Shown one piece after another: positions 57,835-64,000 of a stretch of DNA of 64,000 nucleotides. The notes beneath the pieces were generated by a model. That model worked only from the letters and a program-made list of their open reading frames with translations, was not told the origin of the DNA and did not search any database. Position 1 is the first letter of the stretch. Every line of letters begins with the position of its first letter. This stretch comes from Panopea generosa (Eukaryota > Mollusca > Bivalvia > Adapedonta > Hiatellidae): the NCBI GenBank assembly GCA_029582155.1, contig CM055905.1, forward strand, positions 2,271,920-2,335,919. Reading direction: 5' to 3'. The translations under genes were made by a program, and so were the position numbers.

Positions 57835-58182
57835 GTTTCAGGTAGACATATGAGTGATGGCAAGAATAGGACCACTGTGGCTCATGCATGTTGTAAGAAG
57901 CGACAATTTGAGTAATACGATAGAATTTGCTGAAACTCTGCAGTTCTGCAGGTATCAAGGTTCTAGGTTCATTCTGCATATTCATTTGTTGGTGTATTTT
58001 TTGTTTAAATCTGTATGTTAATTTGTTGTTTTTGTACATGTAGAGTGAACCTGGAATCTTCCTTCCTGTTGACGTCGAATGACCTATAATGTGTTGGTAC
58101 GCCGTAAACCCCTATTCATTCATTCATTCATTCATTCATTCATTCATTCATTCATTCATTCATTCATTCATTCATTCATTTA
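57835..58182 (+). repeat. SINE with LINE-like tail and (ATTC)n end
   Basis: Contains GGCAAGAATAGGACCACTGT and CATGTTGTAAGAAGCGAC, then AATGACCTATAATGTGTTGG, TACGCCGTAAACCCC, then about 17 ATTC units (58114-58182). The tail closely resembles the 3' end of LINE copies A-C (AATGACCTATTTATGTGTCG..GTGCCGTAAAACACC..ATTC). A diverged partial copy of the SINE head may lie at 57700-57780. Confidence 0.65.
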
Positions 58183-59031
58183 AGTACCTCATGTTAAACT
58201 ATTATAAATAACAACACATTACATGTACATTAAATTGCGAAACAAAAAAAATTGGTGGGGTGGGATGACATATAGTTATCGCAGATATTTTATCGAATTA
58301 AAATACTTACATCTTGGCCACTTATGTATATAAACTATCAGAACTGAATGCACCGTTAATAATTATTTTGTTTTGTTTCTTTGATACAAGTTGTTTGGTC
58401 ATGCACGTGAGAACATTCACGTGCCGTCGAGTAAGCAGTTTCAGTTAATAAATGCATTTGTGGCAAACCAACTGTAGTAATTATCTTATTTTAATTGGAT
58501 AAAAGCGGATTATATCGTTACTAATTTGTTTAATATGTTTACAAATCGATAATGAATAAAGAAAGAGAATATTATTGAAATGAAGTTCATTTCGGTAACT
58601 AGTCAAGTCAATTCAAGTCAAAATTTTATTTGCAAAAACATATACATGTTCATCGCCATATGTATGGCTATCGTGATAGTACAATAATAAATATAACAAC
58701 AAAGCCATTACCTCACACACCCACATCACACACTAACTATACGCACCGCTATTAGAGGGAGAGAGCGAGTTTTGGTTAATTATCATTGAATTACACTGCA
58801 TTACATGTAACACAATAACATCAATACAGAAAGGATATTAGTTTTAAATTTCTTTCTTTATTAAAACACAATTATTACAGTTATTTAGTCGAGCCCACAA
58901 AGATACCTTTTCTCACAGTCCGTGCAGTTCGCATAAGTAACCGTCATCCGACCGATGACCTCATTTCCTGTTTTCATTTCCGCTTCGGTTTCAGAAGAAT
59001 TCGGATATATTTTTTAACAAAATAAACAACA
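58183..59031. other. Upstream region of the DDAH gene
   Basis: No gene. The last ~130 bp should include the promoter and 5' UTR. I see no TATA box at a clear distance; the region has moderate GC compared with its surroundings. Confidence 0.4.
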
Positions 59032-59325
59032 ATGACCAGCCTAACCTCCAATTCAGCTTTTAAATACAATTATGCCATAGTGTGTCGTGTTCCTCACAGT
59101 TTCGCCGAACGTGGAAATTCGCAAGAAGATAAAGCAATCGATTACGAAACAGCCAGAGATGAGCACAGGCAATTCGTCGAAACGCTACGAAAATGCGGTG
59201 TCAACATTATCGAACTTCAGGAGGACGAAGATTACAGGGATTGTTGCTGTGTAGAGGATTGTGCCGTAATTATAGGTAGCACAGCCCTTATCGCCAGACC
59301 GGGACTCAAAACTAGACAGGGAGAG
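59032..59325 (+). CDS. DDAH: Dimethylarginine dimethylaminohydrolase, exon 1
   Basis: DDAH hydrolyses asymmetric dimethylarginine and monomethylarginine to citrulline and methylamines, and so relieves inhibition of nitric oxide synthase in the cytosol. Exon 1 gives 98 residues from ATG 59032 (context ACAACAATG). It opens MTSLTSNSAFKYNYAIVCRV, a typical DDAH start without signal peptide. CVEDCAVI holds the conserved Glu75-Asp76 pair of the active site, and TALIARPG the following loop. The exon ends RQGE with donor GTAAAA at 59326, phase 0. No lesion is visible, so the gene looks functional. Confidence 0.95.
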
Positions 59326-59394
59326 GTAAAATTTAGCATTTTTGATGACACACCCACGTAAATTTGTAGAGTTCTGAGTCATGCATTGTGTTTG

Positions 59395-59625
59395 ACCTTT
59401 TTGTTGGAGTTCAACACCATTTTTGACAGATTTTAGGTTTTATATGACATACATAGTTTAACTGGTTGATGGATTTCATCAGAATGAATCTGAGTAAAAA
59501 CCACAAAATCCTCAGTCTAATCCTTCTTCAAGTCTTTTTGGCATAAAGTTTTGTAGCAGGTGTGATTTGAACATACAACCTTTAGAAGCAATGAAGGTAA
59601 GTGATCTTGAGATGGCACCTCACAT
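59395..59625 (-). repeat. SINE family 1, diverged copy in DDAH intron 1
   Basis: Plus-strand words GATTTGAACATACAACCTTT and AAGTGATCTTGAGATGGCAC are the reverse complement of the family 1 head, and TTTTAGGTTTTATATGACAT of its tail. Confidence 0.65.
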
Positions 59626-59824
59626 TCCCAAATACCTTTCTTTGAATGCTTGAAATTCACTCTGTTTGCTAGCATGAGCAGACACTTTTATTGACCATTT
59701 GTAAATAAAACAAACATTGAAGAAAATATTATTTAAAATATAGTATCATGTAGTTAACTTACAAGAAAATATAACTTTGATTTTTTGTTTATTTTATTTT
59801 TATTACTTTCCGAATTATGTATTG

Positions 59825-60000
59825 TATTAAGTGTTGGCCCCTCACATGAGAGGTTAAGGATTTGATTCCAGCTCAACCTATTGAACTCTTAAACAAAAAA
59901 CAACACTCAGTACTGGTTCCACTCAGGAAACAGGTTTGAATACAATTCATATAATCTCTGAGCTTCACATTCAATATATATTGGATTAGTATAAATTAAG
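59825..60000 (+). repeat. SINE family 2 in DDAH intron 1
   Basis: GAGGTTAAGGATTTGATTCC (box B-like), CAACACTCAGTACTGGTTCC, CTCAGGAAACAGGTTTGAAT and AATCTCTGAGCTTCACATTC follow the family order. Confidence 0.7.
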
Positions 60001-60061
60001 TTAGTTTGATAGCAGATGAAGAAAAGCATGGATATATTATAAATACATTATTTTGTTTCAG

Positions 60062-60164
60062 ACCAAGGAGATCAGAAGAGTTCTGAAGACAGATTTAAAA
60101 TTACGCATTGCAGAAATTACAGATGGGGCAGCCACTCTTGATGGAGGGGATGTCTTATTTACTG
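60062..60164 (+). CDS. DDAH: Dimethylarginine dimethylaminohydrolase, exon 2
   Basis: Acceptor TTGTTTCAG ends at 60061; donor GTATTA at 60165. The exon encodes TKEIRRVLKTDLKLRIAEIT, then the hallmark ATLDGGDVLFT with the conserved substrate-contacting Asp. It enters in phase 0 and leaves one base of a Gly codon. Confidence 0.95.
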
Positions 60165-60571
60165 GTATTAACATTGAGATACATATTAAGTAACTGAAAC
60201 ATTGGCTTACATGTTTATAAGTTTAAAGGTATCTTTTAAAGCTTAAGTTGAAAAACAAAGTAATGCTTGAAATACAACCACTTCTTAATGTTAAGCATAT
60301 ATATATATATATTATTTACGTAAAAATGTACAGTGACACCCATTTTCACTTTCCAGGTTGCAGCTTGAATTCATTTTGATATTAATGAATACATATATCC
60401 TATATAAAAGAATAAATTTAATTATGATAATCTTTAAGAAAGAGTTCTTGTACAGTCAGTTTATTATTTGACTGATTTTAATGTTGGATAACTTGTGGCC
60501 CAACCTTTTGCTACTACATGTATATAAAAAAGTAATAAAATTCGGTTATTTTAAGTAATTTCTTATTCTAG

Positions 60572-60771
60572 GAAAGGAAATTTTAGTGGGTATTGGAAGG
60601 AACACAAATGAGCAGGGTGCAATAGCTGTAGCCAACGCGTTTCCTGAGTACTTCGTTATACCAATCTATATGGAGAAGACTAAAGCTCTGCACTTAAAGA
60701 GTATTTGTAGCATGGCTGGGCGTCAAGTGATTGCCATCAGTAACTCTCCGTGTGGGGTGGAAGTGTACAAG
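60572..60771 (+). CDS. DDAH: Dimethylarginine dimethylaminohydrolase, exon 3
   Basis: Acceptor TTATTCTAG ends at 60571; the first two bases complete Gly133. It reads GKEILVGIGRNTNEQGAIAV and continues to ALHLKSICSMAG, where His173 is the catalytic histidine of the family. Ends VEVYK with donor GTATAG at 60772, phase 0. Confidence 0.95.
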
Positions 60772-61419
60772 GTATAGATAAATATTAAAAGTTTACAACT
60801 CTTTATTATCATTAAGCATTCATAGTAATAAAAAAATTATACTGTATACACTGGAAAGCTAGTTTAGGTAAGTGTTTCTTTCATTAATTGGATTGTTTTT
60901 CATTAATTTAGCTAAAAAATAGCAAGACTTAAAAGTTATTGAAACAAACGTTATATAAATTTTAGTGAAACCGAACCCAATCCTTTAAATTTTACTTAAA
61001 GATGCATCACCTATAACTTTCTGTTAAATAAATGATGGAATATGTCAAAAAAATATCAGCGATACAGGGAGGCCAATCCTATTCCTTAACTTTTACTTAA
61101 AAACTTAAAATCTAAACTGCTGATTATCTTAACTTTCTGATTATTTGTTTGAAATTTGTTTTAACAGATTAACCTGTAAAAGTCTATAAACTCACGCATA
61201 ACACTTTGTTGAAAGTTAGGTATAAACTTGAATTGTTCTACCAGTTATTGAAGTGTAATAAGTTACTAGTCATGGATTACTAGTAAACAGTTTTGACATT
61301 GTTATTAGTTGAAACCACATAGATATGGATGAAAAAATTAATAAAAGAAGGATTTCAATTAGATTTTTCTCTCAAGAAATTTTGTATTCGTTTCTGGTAT
61401 ACAGATTAATTGTTTAAGT

Positions 61420-61760
61420 GAAGCTGTGTGGAGGTGGATATGGTGTTTTAAACTTGGGCAAGAGGTTGTGGATTCAATCCCAGAATTACCTAATGTCATC
61501 TTAAAAAGACGACACTACCCCTAGCTGGTTCTACCCAAGAAATGGACTCTTAAGAACAATTCCAGAAAGCTCCTCGCCTACTGACAATCAAGTTACCTAA
61601 TAACCTCTTATACACATGGACTTTTTAATAGGTTGGGGGTTCAATAACAGACTTTACCTAATGTCCTGCGAAAAGACAACACTATCCTAACCAGAAATCT
61701 CTAGACCAGTTCATAAAAGCTCTCAACTTTCTTCTCAATCAAGTTATAATAAATTGTTGT
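61420..61760 (+). repeat. Two diverged SINE family 2 copies in DDAH intron 3
   Basis: The first copy (to about 61615) has GTGGATTCAATCCCAGAATT, CGACACTACC and TGGTTCTACCCAAGAAATGG. The second (about 61620-61760) has GGGTTCAATAACAGACTTTA, GACAACACTATCC and AACCAGAAATCTC. Confidence 0.6.
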
Positions 61761-61813
61761 AAATGAATTTTACCTGAAATTATTACCTCATTACATCTTT
61801 CCTTATTTCATAG

Positions 61814-61945
61814 CAAATAAAAACGCGGGCACAGTTTAGCTACGACTTACTGAAGTTGGACAGTGACGCTGCAGCAAATATGGTGTATATTAATGGCCGT
61901 CTGCTGCATCGTACGCGAGATGAGATCAATGAGACTTGCTACAGT
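61814..61945 (+). CDS. DDAH: Dimethylarginine dimethylaminohydrolase, exon 4 (last in window)
   Basis: Acceptor ATTTCATAG ends at 61813; donor GTAAGT at 61946. 44 codons, phase 0 at both ends: QIKTRAQFSYDLLKLDSDAA, NMVYINGRLLHRTRDEI. Exons 1-4 give 243 residues. DDAH proteins are about 280-285 residues, so about 40 residues, including the catalytic Cys near the C-terminus, lie in an exon not found up to 64000. Confidence 0.93.
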
Positions 61946-63165
61946 GTAAGTATAAATCAAAACTTCACATGATATTTAAATGGTGGTAAATATTCATTTT
62001 CAGATTACAAATGTTCTTAAAATATGAGAATGGACCAATATGGCGTACCAACAGAAAAAAAGTCGCCCCACTCTCCATGTACAAACATAAATAAAGTTAA
62101 AGATTTGAAAAGCAAGACACATCAGTAAACAGATATGTAGATTTATACTAGAGTCTTGATACCTGCATAATTGTAATGTTTCAACAGATTCTGTCATATA
62201 CTCAATCTGTCACCTCTTGAGACTGTGACATGCACAATTACAGTGACCTTATTCATGCCATCACTCATTTTACACCCTGGAACCACACAGAAGTTGATAA
62301 TTTAATCACAATAATGAACATGACAAAAATGATGATAAAGCCGTGATGCTGATTTATGGATTTAACATTACCCTGAGCAGACTTGGCCTGAGTTCAATTC
62401 CCTGGCTGGCAACAGTAACTATAGTGATTGTCATGTTGTTCTGCATCCATCTCTGAGAAGAGATAGAGTTAGTTAGAGATAGTGAATGACAGAGATAAGG
62501 TGATTATTGTTGACCGCTGTTACATATGACTGAAATACTGTTGAACAGACTCCGTTGGATCAAAGAAATCTTACATGAAACCACACATTTCTATCAAAGT
62601 GAGGTTGGATAAAACAGGGGTGTAAAGTGTTTTCAGAGATTATTGGTCCAGTGGGAAGAATGGTGGACTAAGATATTCTTGTCTGTTATTAATTGTCACA
62701 CATATTTAGTAAGTCTATATAAATAATATGATAAAAAATACCATTTTTATTGTACAACATTTGGGTAGATAAAGCAGTCTATGTTGAAACATACATTGTC
62801 AAAAACATCCTGATTGGTGTCTGATTATGTATCATTGTCGAACAGCAAAAAAAATGTGGCAAAATGTCATTAATAGATGTTTTAAAAATTTAAATATAAA
62901 ACAATGAAAATGGTAAAAATTAAAAATTATCATATTTTCGGAAGGGAGAATGCCATGACTAAAGGCATGTATTTGCTCACTAGTCCTACAGGGCGAGTAA
63001 GCGTTAAATATATTTTACACCCCTTCATTCTAAATTGACAGAAATACTTAGCCACAAGGAAGATAAATGAGTTTATCTGAATGATCAAGATTACCCGACA
63101 CCAAGTCTGACGGTTCTAATGTTCTGTTAATAATAATCAGATGAAGTATCAGATTGGTCCCCCAG
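61946..63165 (+). other. DDAH intron 4, part; no exon seen
   Basis: AT-rich intron. A GAGTTCAATTCCC word near 62390 hints at a decayed SINE. No terminal DDAH exon (expected CCS motif) was recognised. Confidence 0.5.
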
Positions 63166-63690
63166 ATAAAGGATGATATAGACATGTAATACTATAGAAA
63201 GTCAGTCAATATAATCTTTTATTTCTATCTGCATATAGATTTTAATCAAAATTTGTCTGCAGTCTCTTTAAATGTCATGATAGAATTCACAGATAAATGA
63301 TGATAAATATGCTTGTAATACAATAGAAAGTGAGCTAATAAAAATAAAATTCTATCTACATATAGCATAGATTTTAAATCAAAATTGTCGACAGTCTCTT
63401 AAAATGTCATCAGACAATTTACAGATAATTAGAGCTAAATACATCATCATGATGTACAATAGAAAGTGAGCTAAAATATTGTTTTTATTTCCATCTATAT
63501 ATAGATTTTAATCCAATTTGTCTTCAGTCCCTTTAATTGTCTGCAGAAAATTCACAAATAAAGCATGATAAATACATGTAAACTAATACAATAGAAAGTG
63601 AGCTTAAATAGATTTTTATTTCCATCTACATAATAGACTTTAATCAAAATTGTCGGCAGTCCCCATAAATGTCATTTAATAGACAGTGTT
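63166..63690 (+). repeat. ~135-bp tandem repeat, about four copies
   Basis: Each copy has ACAATAGAAAGTGAGCTAA or variant, TTTTATTTCCATCTACATAT, AGATTTTAATCAAAATTGTC and CAGTCTCTTTAAATGTCAT, followed by ACAGATAAATGATGATAAAT. Copies start near 63192, 63325, 63458 and 63592. Lies in DDAH intron 4. Confidence 0.85.
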
Positions 63691-64000
63691 TCCTGTAATT
63701 GAAGCATCCCCCGACCATTGACATTTGAGTTGCGCTGTATAATTTATGTTTCAATATATTATCCACTAAAATTGCTTTCTAAATTGGCACATTTTATCAA
63801 ATACAAGTGACACAACTTTATTTATGGTCTTAAAATGATGTTGGGTTTGTAACTGTAAATGAAGTTTTTCAATGTATGAACAACCCAATATTTTAAGCTC
63901 GCTGGGATGACCCCGGCGTCGTTATCAGCATCATCTTCTGTAGACACCCAAATTAAACTTTTGCGTTTAAGTTTAAGATATATATGCAGTCACTCATTGG
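63691..64000. other. Window end, intron sequence
   Basis: No exon or repeat recognised. Confidence 0.4.

Noticed and set aside
62000-64000. Search for the last DDAH exon in the window
   Set aside because: No frame with a CCS-type catalytic Cys block and acceptor was found, so the exon is taken to lie beyond 64000.

Overview
The window is eukaryotic, very AT-rich and dominated by repeats. It is most probably from a bivalve mollusc. I infer this from GT-AG introns, a secreted molluscan-type tyrosinase, a DDAH gene, several tRNA-derived SINE families, degenerate LINE, PIF/Harbinger, Tc1, PIF1-helicase and Ty3-like remnants, and kilobases of satellite. There is no operon structure, rRNA gene or CRISPR array.

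Only two host genes are clear. (1) A tyrosinase-like gene on the minus strand has three coding exons (19102-18623, 16814-16705, 14675-13268). Their splice phases fit exactly and give a 665-residue secreted protein with six candidate copper-binding His residues. (2) A dimethylarginine dimethylaminohydrolase gene on the plus strand has exons at 59032-59325, 60062-60164, 60572-60771 and 61814-61945. Its last exon, with the catalytic Cys, lies beyond the window. A third, weak candidate is a pair of 43-bp exons (50154-50196 and 50834-50876) that read through in one frame.

Layout. 0.3-4.2 kb: a long inverted-repeat element with 1.34-kb arms, each carrying a broken copy of the same small C2H2 zinc-finger ORF. 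4.6-5.3 kb: dead Tc1-like transposase. 7.7-9.1 kb: decayed PIF1-like helicase (minus). 9.24-9.49 kb: 37-bp tandem array. 10.08-10.38 kb: PIF/Harbinger transposase fragment. 13.3-19.1 kb: tyrosinase gene with SINE-rich introns. 20.4-23.2 kb: a 2.8-kb imperfect palindrome with 21-bp minisatellite arms and SINE-like inner arms. 23.3-25.2 kb: SINE copies. 25.66-28.35 kb: ~53-bp satellite. 29.53-29.94 kb: eleven 38-bp repeats. 30.9-32.5 kb: ~42-bp satellite.

32.7-56.5 kb is a graveyard of one non-LTR retrotransposon family: three copies, all minus, each missing different domains (A 32751-35530, B 39841-43957, C 52718-56535). Between them lie a ~705-bp tandem repeat array related to the leader of a Ty3-like gag remnant (51.2-52.6 kb), and two further bivalve-style repeat families (38.6-39.4/47.1-47.5 kb and 44.4-45.8/47.9-50.0 kb). 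56.9-58.2 kb holds small tandem repeats and a SINE whose tail resembles that of the LINE. 59.0-64.0 kb is the DDAH gene and its introns, ending in a ~135-bp tandem array.
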